64,000 bases of DNA from Plasmodium vivax (taxonomy: Eukaryota > Apicomplexa > Aconoidasida > Haemosporida > Plasmodiidae): positions 372,001 to 436,000 of the forward strand of contig NC_009916.1 in the NCBI RefSeq assembly GCF_000002415.2, written 5' to 3'. The notes under the pieces are model-generated. The model searched no databases. It was not told where the DNA came from and saw nothing but the letters and a program-made list of their open reading frames with translations. The position numbers were made by a program, and so were the translations under genes. Position 1 is the stretch's first letter. The number at the start of each line of letters is the position of its first letter. This document shows positions 9,092-20,867 of this stretch, piece by piece.

Positions 9092-11040
9092 TTAGCGAGA
9101 CCGCGCGCGCTTTGCTCTGCTGCCGAAAGCGAAGCTACCATCTTGGTGCATCACGTGGTCCTCAAGTTTTTTTTTGTGCGTTCCCCTTTTAGACTTCTTA
9201 TCCAGCAGACTCTGTCTCATTTTATGCTTCACATTCATTGCGATGGATTCGAGCATCTGCAAAGTTGGCGAGAGGTGGTGGTGCACGGGCACAGCGGTGG
9301 AGAAATGGGTAGGTAAAACTACCACCCAGGGGGGGCCTTTTCCGGGTGTCCATTCGGATAAGCACGAAAGTGCGTAACGATAAATCTGTGCGCGTTAAAG
9401 GGGCACTTGCATAAGTGGAGAAGCCCGCATGCGCCTAGCCGTGGCGGCCCGCAAGCAGCTTCCCCTCTTCATTACGCAAGAAAAGCCGGGCAAAAAAAAA
9501 GGCAAATATTTGCTAAACTTTATGCCCTTAATTTTGTGGATCCGGAGCAGAATGTAGAGGAACTGGAAGGCCAGGAACACTCTGCGAAAAAATGGGGCGC
9601 GAAATCGTCATGAGGGGTAGATTTCTCAGGAGAGGCAACTTTGTGAGGAGAGGCATCTTTCTCAGGGGCAACCGGTTGGACAGATTTTCCAGCTGGTGCT
9701 ACTGCCCCCTCCTCACGTACAAATTCAGGGAAAAACTAAAAATGGTGGTGGCCAACATGCGCCCATTAGTCCCACTAAACGTACTGACTACGTAAGAGAA
9801 TATTCCTACACATGTGAGAAGCAGTTTCGCATTATGAACGTGCATGCTTGTCCCTATGCGAATGTGTAGAGGTAGGTTTGCACGTGCATCCTCCTCTCTG
9901 TCGCAAACATACGCTCATTTGTCTGCACAGCTTAACCGCAAAAGGACAAGAGGGACACACAGCTGAAGGTTACGACGTTCGCTGCAGGTGGGGAACGGGC
10001 AGGAGTTTCATTTCGCGAGGGAAACACACCAACGATGAAATGATAAAAATAAATATACATACGTGTGGTGCACATGTGGGCGTGTAGACCAAGACGTGGG
10101 GTTCCCACATAGACTCGCCCAGTAGCACAGACTGGCACGGAAACGCTGTGATGGCGTCCCTGTCTGTTACTTAAAAATAGGCCAGTGCTGAGGGGATTCC
10201 ACTTATGCGCTAAAAAAAAAAAAAAAAAAACACACAAACTTGTTCCTCTTGCCATGCGGTGTCAAAGCTGAAAGCAGTTGAAACGCACAAATTGGTCCAC
10301 CTGCACTCCCTTTTTGGTCATTTAAGAACAAATGCGTGGAATCTACAAAAAAAAAAAAAAATAAAAATAAATAAATAAAATAAATAAATGCCAAATAATG
10401 ACGAGGGAGCTTCCTCCCAAGTTGGCAACTCCAAAGACACGCACATCCCAGTGGTACCCCCACAGAATCAAATTACTTTGAAAAATGGTTGAGGAAAATA
10501 AAAAGGTTAACACTTGCGCTATTATAATAACGAGCCACAGTCCTGCGATCCGTTGAGGCGGCAATGGTGAAACTGTGCTAAATGGCCAAGCATGTGTACG
10601 TGTTGACATGGGTGGCACGCTGAATACCCGCCCCCTCTCAAACTGCACAGAACAGAAACGAACCAGATGTGAGGCAAAATAATTTGTACACACTTGAGCT
10701 CCTTAAACTGTCCGCGAAGAATGTGCTCTGCGGGAAGGGGTAAGGGGTGAAGCGGGGCCGCCGAGCATATCGGGGCAATTCCCCCTTGGACAGCGGCCCT
10801 TTTGGAGGCGGTTCGTGGGGAGGCATTTTTGGAGGTGGCCCATTTGGAGGTTACCCACCCACTTTAGGCCCCCCTTACCATCAAAAGACTTATGGCCACC
10901 ACTATGGACCCAACTAGGATGAGCGTAATCGAGGCATTTTCAATGCAACTTTGCAGAGAGCTCATGTCATCTTTTTTTTTCTTTTCAATTTTGTTTTCAT
11001 ACTTGGGGGCGGAGCTGTAGAACAAGTAATTCAGCATCAT
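9092..11040 (-). CDS. Nine-exon multi-pass membrane protein, unknown function
   Basis: I do not recognise this protein. The model is complement(join(9092..9256,9476..9581,9721..9805,9937..9981,10171..10209,10301..10342,10477..10542,10694..10727,10879..11040)), 247 residues. All eight introns (91-219 bp) have GT..AG ends, most have strong acceptors (for example T-run-GTAG at 10343), and all phases agree. The product has a Lys-rich N-terminus, then four hydrophobic stretches: about 35-58 (ASITLILVGSIVVAISLLM), 67-86 (LWLVIIIAQVLTFLFSSTIF), 110-140 (spanning GLFLTNVVTFSCVSLLSFC) and 150-175 (MLATTIFSFSLNLVFLAFQF). A strongly basic tail follows (QSLLDKKSKRGTHKKK, then AKRARSR). The weakest points are the donors GTGTGT (exon 2) and GTTAAG (exon 6), and the start, since an upstream exon is possible. 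Exon 7 could start 18 bp later. A four-helix membrane protein facing its basic tail to the cytosol is inferred. Confidence 0.65.
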
Positions 11041-11885
11041 CGTGTCCTTCGCGGGTTGGACAGAAAAGGAATTTAAAAAAAACAGGAAAATAGCAAAATA
11101 GCAAAATAGGAGAACAAAATTGGAAGTAGGCACAATAACGCAAAATTTTGATGCTCCTTATCAACTGAAGCGAATCCGGTGAGAGGAACTTAATCAATAC
11201 GGGAGACATTCAATTTTGCCAAAATGGGAAATATACCAAGGGGACAATCGGCCACGAGCAAAAGTATTTTGCAAAAAAAAAAAAAAAAAAGAAAGACTCG
11301 CGTCTGCAACGCAGTACACTCATCTGAAGATACCCCACGTGTACATACATTTGCGTGAGCAACGTTCGCAGGAAGGAGGTTCCCCATTTAACCCCCAAAT
11401 GAATGCCTTTCCTTGTTGGAGTTATTTTACGGGGCTATACTGCAACAAGGCTGCCACATTCGCCTACCAACATGAGGTTGAAAAGTGCGCTTAATGACGT
11501 GAAATATACAGCCATGTTTGCCCAAAAAAAAAAAAAAAAAAAAAGACCACATAACCAAATTGGGTTAGTTTAAACGGTGGACGCATTGGTACCTATGAAG
11601 ACACAAATGGACATGCCTTTGCGCCCACTTCGAATTCTCCAAAAGGTGCGCGCCAACTCACACTGGCGTTCTTAAAGGGCACGCACAGACGTTTCCCTTG
11701 CACCGAACGGTTGTAAAAAGCAAATCAACGGTTAATCAAAATGAATGTCCAACTAACACGTCCCGTTAAGCCGTGCTGACGCTGCAATACATCATATTGC
11801 AGTTTTCCTCAAAAAAAAAAAAAAAAAAATTCTCCATCATGCACGGGAAACAATTTGTTCTGCTCCCCCTGGACCTCCACCCATT
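11041..11885. promoter_or_regulatory. Upstream region of the membrane protein gene
   Basis: These 845 bp separate the start of the membrane protein gene (minus strand) from the 3' end of the next minus-strand gene. Poly(A) runs lie at 11273-11290, 11524-11544 and 11811-11829. A first non-coding or short coding exon of the membrane gene could lie here; I cannot place one. Confidence 0.4.
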
Positions 11886-14800
11886 TTAGGTAAACATGTT
11901 GGGATTCATGAAGTCTAGAGATGCCTGAATGACCGCATTGGGGTTTCCCTTAAAAACGGTCAGGTCATTATTTTGAGCATTTTTGCTTTTACTTTTCGTT
12001 TTTTGTTCTCTCGGTTTTCGTGCCTTTCTCTTGGGTGCGCTTTCCTTGGCCGCGGGGTCACTGGGGGCACTGGCGTCAATCGCGCCTTCCACGTTATGAG
12101 CTGCTCCCCCATTCTGCGCCGCTTCCCCACCCTGCACCCCCTGGTCGGCCTCTGCATTCCCACTCTGGTTTTTACTCTTCCTAGGTTTCACCCGTTCATA
12201 TTTCCTCCTCGGTTTAGCAACTTTGGGTTCCTTCTCAGCAGCCTCATTACTTTTGTTCGTCTTTCTTTTCCTTGAGACCTTCGGCTTGCCCTCACTCTTA
12301 GCCCCCTCCACAGGGTCATTCTTAGACTTGGGTTTTCCTTCCGTTTCTTTATTTTCCATCTTGACGGCTAACTTCTCTTCACTGTAGCCCATGTACCTCA
12401 TGTACACCTTTTCGAAGTGCCTCCTCGTCTCTTCATTATCGGGGACCATGTCGAAATGCAGGTGGTTGATAAACAGTGCTTGTTGTTCCCTTGAGGAAAA
12501 AAAAAAAAAAAAAAAAGGGAAAGAAGATAGCATGTGGGTGTAGGGGCATTTCCACGTAAGCGGCATCTCACGTGCAGTATATACACGTGGAGGCCACTTC
12601 TAACGGGGGGCATAAACATACACAGCGAATAAAGAACTCCCGTTGGAAGAGCGGCAGAGAAGGCGCCCTACACAAATGACAGAAACGCATGCCTCCCCCC
12701 TTACCTCCATTTTATGGTGAACAGCTTGTTGCAGAACTCAGAATTGAGAATGTTCTTGTAGTCGTAGGGGGTGATCTGCGTGAGGAGCCTCTTCTGGTTA
12801 TAGCCGACCTGAGAGGTGGGGGCGAAAAGGGGGTACGCAAAAAGGGGGTACGCAAAAAGGGGGTACGCAAAAAGGGGGTACGCAAAAAGGGGGTATGCAA
12901 AAAGGGGGTATGCAAAAGGTGGCATTCGTAAAGGTGGGGTCAACCGGGCAACATCACCACACGTACACGTTCGTTCATATGTGTGTGTGCTCGCTGTGTG
13001 GGCAGTCCCCTCGAGCGCCTTCCAAGAGGGTGGCCACTCCCCATGGTGCATACGGCAGAAGGGGGGGCACAAATTTGACCCACTCGGTTACCACTCTGTC
13101 TAATTCGCCGCCATACACCGGCGCGTGGGCGCTCGTCGACTTACGAAGGCAAACTCGCTGGCCTTGGTGCGCGCCGTCTCAAAGTCGAGCAGATTCTCCG
13201 TCGTGAAATTGTTGGACGTGACGGTGTTCATCGTTTTGAGGAACTAAAATGGGGGAAAGGAGGGCGCGAGGTTTCTTAGTGCCATTGATGGGGCAATGAA
13301 ATGGTCACTCGGTACACACATGCGGCTATATCAGACGGGGGGAAGCTCTCCTCTGCGCCCCTCCCCTGCAGATATACGAAACGATAAACTGCTGTGATGG
13401 TGAGTCCAAAAATTACGTCTAAAGATTTGTCCTCCGAGAAGGGGTCCTTGTTCTTGTTCTTCCTCCTCCTCTTCTTCGGCTTCATTTGGCTCTTCAGGTG
13501 TTCCACCTTCGCGGGGGAAAAATAAAAAAATAAATAAATAAATAAATAAAAAAAAATAAGTACAAACAAATGACATGGCAGGCCATCTCTACACATCGCA
13601 AACTCCGCCACACATCTCCCGACCCTCCCACGCACTTACAATTTTATCGTCAATGGTCCTCTGGTTGAAGTAGGCGATCAAGGGGGCTATGTTCTGCACC
13701 AGAGGGGAAGCGGAAAAAAAATCATTTATTGGTCGCATAAAAAAGGTGGGCACCCGAATACAATACGCACAGGTTTACAGATCTATGTAAAATGCCGCCT
13801 ACGGGGGGGAAAACCCACCTGGTGCACGAACAACCGGGTGTCCTTAAACCTGGACTGCGAGCTGTTCCTGTTCTTTGTCAACAGATGGAAGTACTGGTCC
13901 AGCCTATACTTGCTGGAAAATTCGATCAGGGGCCACATCAGCTGCAGGCGATCTCTAAAGGCTTTCTTCAACAGGTCTACAATTTTTTCCACGTTATTTA
14001 TAACGCAGGTAAATCCCAAACGGTTCTTCATATTCTGTGCGCAGATGTATATCCTCTTCATAATAATGAGGTCTATTTTTTGTAGCTCCAGTTTGGTCAT
14101 AAAGAAGGAGAAATTTAGCCTTTTTAGGTTACGTACATCTCTCTTTTTGAAAAGGAGCAGAAGCTCTCTGTTGTTATTTAAATTTTCGTTCAGGGCGATT
14201 ACGTCGTTCATGTTATTTTTTCTGAAGACCTTATTCACGCAGAAGCTGAACCGTTTGTACTTCTTTTTAATGGCACTGATCGCGTTGGTCGCACTGATCG
14301 CACTGCCCACATTTAGTCCCCTATTTTTACTGAAGCTATGGTTGGCAACGGGGGAGCCCTTCATAAGCGGGTAGAGCAGATTGCCTTGCTGAAGGAAAAG
14401 CTTCTTCAACTGTTTGCTTCTCCTCGTGGGAAGACTGGAATTCTCGATGCCGTACGGGTTGTCCGCATAGGCACCACCTGCACGTTCGAGGGGGTACATT
14501 TCCCCATTTTGGTACCTCTCCATCTGCCCTTCCACTTGTTCTTTTTCCTCTTCATCTTCATCTTCAACTTCTTTTTCTTTTTCTTCCCCCTCATCGTGCA
14601 TCTTCTTCGTCCTGTTTTTCCCCCTACGTTCCGCCTTCTCCCTCTTCACCACCTCCTTCGTTGTGGCCTTTTTCTTGGACTCACCGGGCTGCCTACCGAT
14701 GCCCTTTTTCTTCCTCTTGCTCATCTCCTTATTGTAATCTTCGACGATGCAATTTAGCAGATAAGTCGCCGAAAGGTCCTCATTATCGCCTGCACACGAA

Positions 14801-17800
14801 GCTTCTACACCATTTGGATACGTCTGTTCAGTCGAGTTTTCGTTTCCTTTCACCTCAACGGAGAGGTCGCTCAGCATGCTCATGTGGCCGTTCTGCGAAA
14901 AGGTGCTAAGCCCATTTGGGGCACTTATGCTATCCTCATTGATGCTCAACAGATCATTCTTCTTTTTTTTCCTTTTCTTCTCATTTTCCATGTAGGTGCC
15001 GTCCATTGCAGATGTTGGTATGTCTCCTCTATCCGCTAACGCCATATTGTTATTATCTTTTTTTTTCCTATACTTTTTCACTTTGCCATTTTTACCTGAA
15101 CCGTTCATATCGTTTAACGTGCCACCAAGTTTGTGCGGCTCATTTTCATCCTTTTGAGAGTTCCCTTGGTAACTCAAGGTGTCACATAAGCTGGGCATTC
15201 CTTTCCCAATTGAAATTTCCTTTTCTTTATAAACAAAGCCGCATTCGTTATTGCTGCTTATTCGGCTCGTCCCTGTATTTCCTATGTTGCTCTTCAGAAT
15301 GAGGTTCACAGCATCACTTCCGTTTTCACTCAAGAGAGACCCATTTGTGTTGAAAAAATAGCTGTTCGCTGCTTTCCCCCCTTGCACACCCCCTGCAGGT
15401 ACCATTTGTCCTTGTTCGTTTATTAACAGTTGGGTGGTACCACCATTGGCGGCGGCGTTTTTTTTGCTTGTTCTTGGCTTCCTCGGCTTCTTCGTAGTTC
15501 CTCCGATCGGCGCATTATTGGCTACCTTACCGCTGTCGTTTTCGCAGTTGAGGCTGTCATCCTGGTTGAGACTACTTTCACAGTTTACGCTGCTCCCCAC
15601 GTGGGGAATGCTTTCTAGGTTGATGCTGTCCTCCGCGTTGGCGCTGCTTTCTATGCTGCCGCTGCTCTCCACGTTGAGGCTGCTCTCCACGTTGGCGCTG
15701 CTCTCCGCGTTGACACTACTGTCAATTTGCGCACCTGTGCCATTCTCCGTGGGCGTCCCCTTCTTCGCGCGCTTCTCCTTGGTGCCGCTCTCCTTCTTCG
15801 CCTTCCCAGCGCTGCTGCCACTCTTCCTGCGCCTCCTCCCCTTCCCCGCGTTCTCCGCCTCTCCAAGAGGGGCCTTCGGAGCGGGCCCACTTTCAATGCT
15901 GAAGTTTTTGATCAGTTCATTAAAATTGCTATTTATGTTGTTGAGCAGCTTATTATCGATGTGACCGTCCCTGTTGCCGTCTCTGTACCCACTGCTCGCG
16001 CAAGCTGCCGCGTTAGCGGTATTTGCGGTATTCGCCGCGTTTGGTGCATTCGTGGCATATTCCCCAGTTGGCACCCCGGTGAGGCTTAAGCCGCCCAGGT
16101 ACTTCCTCTGCAGCGCGTGCGCGCCACTCATGACGTGCGCATAGCTCAGCAGCGAGTACTCCTCTAACTTGCAAACCAACTCGTTCAGCTTGCTGGGGTA
16201 GTAACTATTAAAGAGGGGCAAGAAGGCAGCATATTTATTTTTATTTTCGCTAAATTCTTTGTTTAAAAATAGCCAGACAAATTTGGGTTCCACTTTCATT
16301 TGGTCCTGAGGAAGCTGCCCCGTCTGTGGAAGCTGCTCCTTCTTATACATTTCGTTGTTCCCCCTTTGCACCTCCATGTGGGTTAAATTTTCACCCATCT
16401 GTTTGTTCGCTCCGACCCCCACGTAACTGTGTGCAATTCCCTGGCCACCATTACTCAAGTGCGCATCACGTAGCATCTGCGCATTGTTATTTTCTCTTAA
16501 CTGCTCATTCACAAAATCGTTCATTCTGGTGTTCCCAGTTGACACGTTGGGGTTGTACCTACCCCCTTTCACAATGTTAGGGTTAACTGCACCGTCTACG
16601 TGGCTACCGTTTACATGGCTACCGTTCACGTGGCTACCGTTCATCGTTTTTATATTTTCCCTTTCACCCCAATTGCCACTTCCGTTAGGAGCTTCCGCCA
16701 ATCTGTCTTGATTAAAACTGCTGTAGTAGTCACTCCGAGGGGACCTGCTAACGGGGTTATTCAAATAGTTAGCACTTCCATGTGTGCCCATCACACCATT
16801 GTTCATATTTCCATGGGCCCCACTCGAACTGATGTAGAACCCGTTTCGATCCTGCGTAAGATATTCACTCGTTTGGCCCACCTCGCTGTTTGGTTGCCCC
16901 GATGGGTAACTACTTCCTACATTTGCCAATTCCATCATTTTTTTTTTTTTTTTTTTTTCGTCACCTTTTGCCTTCTCCGCACTATTCACTTTTAGCTTTC
17001 TCTTCGACACTTTGTTATTCAACGGGTCGTTAATCGTTTCTGCGCCGTTCCCCAAATTGGCTACGGGGTTATCTAGGTGGCTACTCGCCGGGTCCTGCAA
17101 GGAATTCCCATCACTGTTCGTTATCATCGTCTGTTCAGAGCTATTCTGCGTGGTCTGCCCATTTTGCGCACTTTTGCTCTTCCTTTTGGTGCCCTTGGGG
17201 GGGGTGTCCTGTTCCATCCCCTGCTCCTTGCCTTTCTCCTTTCTCTTTCTCTTTTTCGTTTTCTCCGATGAAACACAGTTGTTATTCATCAGGGAATTCG
17301 CCTCCTCTTTTGGGTCACCTACGACGTTGTTAGTTTTCCCACTTTCTGCTTTATCTCCCTGGACGTTGTTGGCGTCATACTGGGGGGAAGAACCATTCTT
17401 GTCTTGCACTCCTGGGATGTTTCCTGCGCTTTGCAAGAAGCTCCTACCGTTTAGGAGGTTCACATTCTGCTCATTGGCGCCGCCATTCATACCACCGCTC
17501 ATGCCGCCGCTCACGCTCATGCTCACGCTCACACCCACATTGTGTGTGCCCTGAGCCGCTCCCCCTGCATTTGCGTTGCCGTCAAAATTGTTATCCGAGC
17601 CGTGTACACTGTACGGGTCCTGGTTGGGATTGCTTTTCCCATTTTCTACGAGGAACCCCTGCTGGTCCATCTGGGATGGAGTGGCCAGCACGTCACTTCT
17701 ATGGTGGTTACTCATGGCCGCTGTGTTACTAACAACACTGCTGCTGCCTTTACCCTTTGCTTCATTTAGCTCGTTTGGGTTAACTTTGCCATTGCTCTTT

Positions 17801-19053
17801 CTGTAGCTCTTCGTTTTGGAGGAATCAATGGTTATTGCGCTGCTGGGGCTGTTCCCACTGGCTTGCATAATTTCCACGTCATCCGTCTTGTGGCCGTTGC
17901 TCAACACCCCCGGGTAGCCGCTCACATTTTTGCTGCCACTTGCGCTAACTCGGTTGAGATTCCCCATGGAACTTTTTAAATTGCTCACGTTGTAATTGGC
18001 GCCGTTCAGATGGCCCATGGGGGCCATGCCGCTCACAAAATGCATATTGTTCCTACCACCGTTGCTACCGCCCATCGCAGGATAACCGTGGGCGCCTCCG
18101 AACGGGGCCAGGTTCATATTCAAATTACTGCTCACATGGCGTACGCCTTTATTTACATTTCCATGGGTGCCTTCGTTTAGTTTATTCCCGCTCATCATCA
18201 TTACATCGGGCACCCCGCTGCCCATCTCACCAGCTACAACATTCTTCACATGGTACATGTTCATACTGCCATGCATGGAGTTCATATTTGGAAACGCCTT
18301 ACCGTTGCTAGAAGGAGTAGCGCTTATCCCGCCAATGTTCCTCCCCATTACGCTATTCAACTGGCCAGGCGCATTCACTCGAGAAATAAAATCCGCCGTG
18401 TTGATTCTATTTATGTTATTCACATTGCTAATGCTGTGGGTGGTGCCCCCATTAGCATTACTGCTCAAGTCGGGTGCCATGAGTCCATTTTTTAAAACCG
18501 CCTCATTATTATTTTGTATAACATTTCGATAAGGGATTGGGGGAAAGTTCCCCACGTTTTCATCAACCCGTCCTTTGACGTTACCGGGATAATTGCCATA
18601 ATTCATGGCATGAAAGGGTTTGTTCTGGGGGTCATTTACATCGTAGGCTAAATTATCACCTGCCTTCCGCATAGCTGTTGCCATCTTGACATTATGCATC
18701 GCTGGCTGGCCGTTCGCACTTCCATACCCATTTTTGCTCAAGCCGTTGTTACCATAGAGCATACCATGTTGGTTGTATAACATGTGGTTATTTAAAGGAT
18801 AATTAATGGGGGAAGATTTAGACATATTTTTCATAACATTGTTGGTAGTTCCCCCTCTGTTGCTTTGACTCATCGGTGCTCCATTCGATGGGCTGTAACT
18901 CCTGTCCTGCATGCCCCTGGAGAACATGTTCCCACTGTTGCTGCTTAGCGGGTAGCTGGGGGCATTTTCATTACTTACACCTTTGTCATTATCTGGTGTG
19001 TTGTTTCGGTAGCTGCCGCTATTCTTGGGTGGGTATTGGCTGTTCGACTTCAT
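11886..19053 (-). CDS. Large Asn/Ser/Lys-rich protein, probably nuclear, unknown function
   Basis: I do not recognise a domain. The CDS is complement(join(11886..12489,12705..12808,13145..13243,13378..13506,13640..13693,13819..19053)), 2,074 residues, six exons, all phases agreeing. The first exon (1,745 codons) is low-complexity: Asn/Gly/Ser-rich with Met-Asn-Gly repeats, several bipartite Lys/Arg clusters such as KKRKRKEKGKE, and a run of degenerate ESSxNV repeats (near 15600-15740). Two ordered parts stand out: about FVWLFLNKEFSENKNKYAAF, and a longer stretch through exons 1-6 beginning near NKVFRKNNMNDVIALNENL and ending NHLHFDMVPDNEETRRHFEK. The last exon ends in another Lys/Pro-rich basic tail. 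The many basic clusters suggest a nuclear or nucleolar protein (inference). The ordered C-terminal part, cut by five short introns, is the likely functional core. Confidence 0.88.
12829..12918. repeat. 15-bp intronic minisatellite (six units)
   Basis: Six tandem copies of GGGGGTACGCAAAAA (the last two with a C to T change) lie in intron 4 of the large Asn/Lys-rich gene. On the transcribed strand each unit reads as a C/T tract, close to the polypyrimidine type, and the array starts 21 bp from the exon-5 edge. Confidence 0.9.
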
Positions 19054-20867
19054 CTTTTGCTTCTACTTGTTGATGCCGAAATGCGAGGTTGGTGGAGCTC
19101 CACGGGAGGCCTCTCTCGCTCTCTCGCTATGCGGTTTGCCCCACAATTTTGGAGAGCTATTACATATGACTGTTAATTTAAATAGCGGCCGCTACTCTGG
19201 GAGATGTCCTCATTTTTTTTTTTTTTTTTTTGCCACAAATGGAATTTTCATCGACACACCATTGTGCGATGTGTCTGCATATCCCCTTTCGTAAGCCGCA
19301 TCGCAAATCGCAGCACAAACCAACGCGCTACAGATTTGCCGTTTGCGCGTTGGTTACTTCCCCCGACTTGCAATTACCAACGCGTGGACTTCACTCCGAT
19401 GGGGAAAATGCCTCTTCTCTTATAGCATCCCTTTCTTCTCATTAATGGGGGGAAAAAAATGATTGCAATTTTTCCTCATAAGGAGGAATTCACTCCATTA
19501 ACGTAACATTCACCGTTCTGACAATTCGTTATTTTTCACATCACGCAAAAAGGTTGGCGATTTTTTACTTTAAACGAATTGAAGAAAAGGAAAAAAAAAA
19601 AAAAATCATCCACGCATGGGGGAAATTTTTTATACGCATGAAGCAAAATATAAAATGGGGAAAAAAAAAAAAAAAAGCGGCAGTAAAGAAAAATTAAAAA
19701 AATAAAAGTACCATGGCGAACTGAATGAAGAAGTATCCATTTTGGTGACCTTTTTTTTTTTTGCATTCCCTCCTGAAAGTGAAAAATGGCACACGCGCTT
19801 CACCTCACCCGATGGCATTCCAAATGCGCATAAGGTTGATTACGCCAGGTGTTTGTAGATAGCACGCACAAACACACGCGCATACCCCCCCACGAAAGCT
19901 TCCTGCGTTGTGAAATTATTCAGAGGAATGCCTGACAATTGCAACTGCCAAAAAGTGGCAGCCAAATGGCAGTAAAGTCACAGTTGCGTGGCCATCTCAT
20001 GTTGTCACGCTTTTTTCCCCCTACAAAAAAAAAAAAAACGGATTGAGACGATCAACAGGAGAGAAGTATTTACGCGACGTAAGAAGGGAGCCTCTTCTGC
20101 GTCCCCTTTTTTTTGTCTTAAAAGTTGCCCACAGGCGGTTTCAACGTTGCACATGGGGGGAAACTTCCAACAAGGCAGCCGCTCTCCCCCACTTGCTCAC
20201 TGGCGAAACCTCAAAAGCAACCGCGCCGGTGGGATCTTCAACTATGTTTTCTTAAATTACACCGTTCCAAAGTTAAAAAAAAGGAAAGTAAAAAAAACGC
20301 AAAATGGCGTAAAGTTAATGAAGCATAAATTATATCGTACAAAAGCGCATGTAAAACACGCGTAAAAGTGTGCATATAAAAAAAAAAAAAAAAACTTTTT
20401 AAAATGAGCAACATGGAACTAATATGCTTGCATTGCTAGGACGAATTAAAGTGAGAAAAGAAATCTCCTATATATATGCTCGAAGGGAAAAAAACAACTG
20501 GCATATACAACTCTCTTCAACTCGTTCTACACATACAGATTGCACGCATTTCTGCACGCGTTTCGGCACGCGCGCAAAGGTGCGCATACACATACGTACG
20601 TGCATACAGTGTGCACATCATTCCCATGTGCTCATCTTCCACATAAGGGGCGGGGTGGCGGCGTGCTGTAACCACCGGTAAAACCACGCTTAATGCGTGT
20701 GCAAGGGGAAAGGCCAGGGGCTGCATTAAACGCTACATATACATATATATCATACAACCTCTACAATCATATTTAAAATAAATTCTCCAAAGGGGTAAAA
20801 AAAAGGGACACACAGGTGGAAGGGGGGGGAAAGGGGGGAAAACGGGAGAAATGCGCAAAAAAAAAAA
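19054..20867. promoter_or_regulatory. Intergenic, 5' of the large Asn/Lys-rich gene
   Basis: These 1.8 kb hold the upstream region of the large gene (minus strand) and the 3' flank of Sec24a. Poly(T)/poly(A) tracts occur at 19213-19231, 19590-19605, 19659-19676, 19749-19762, 20025-20038 and 20379-20394. A 'tatacatatatat' stretch lies near 20737. I see no gene. Confidence 0.45.

Noticed and set aside
9592..10087. Plus-strand two-exon model (9592-9791 joined to 9931-10087)
   Set aside because: It has good splice sites but overlaps the better supported nine-exon minus-strand gene, and its first exon is mostly a 21-bp repeat.
10793..10919. Plus-strand Gly/Tyr/Pro-rich frame ending GHHYGPN
   Set aside because: It is antisense to exon 1 of the membrane gene, and no upstream exon in matching phase was found.
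13838..18532. Many plus-strand frames of 60-180 codons
   Set aside because: They are shadows of the 5.2-kb Asn/Ser-rich exon on the minus strand, opened by its biased codons.
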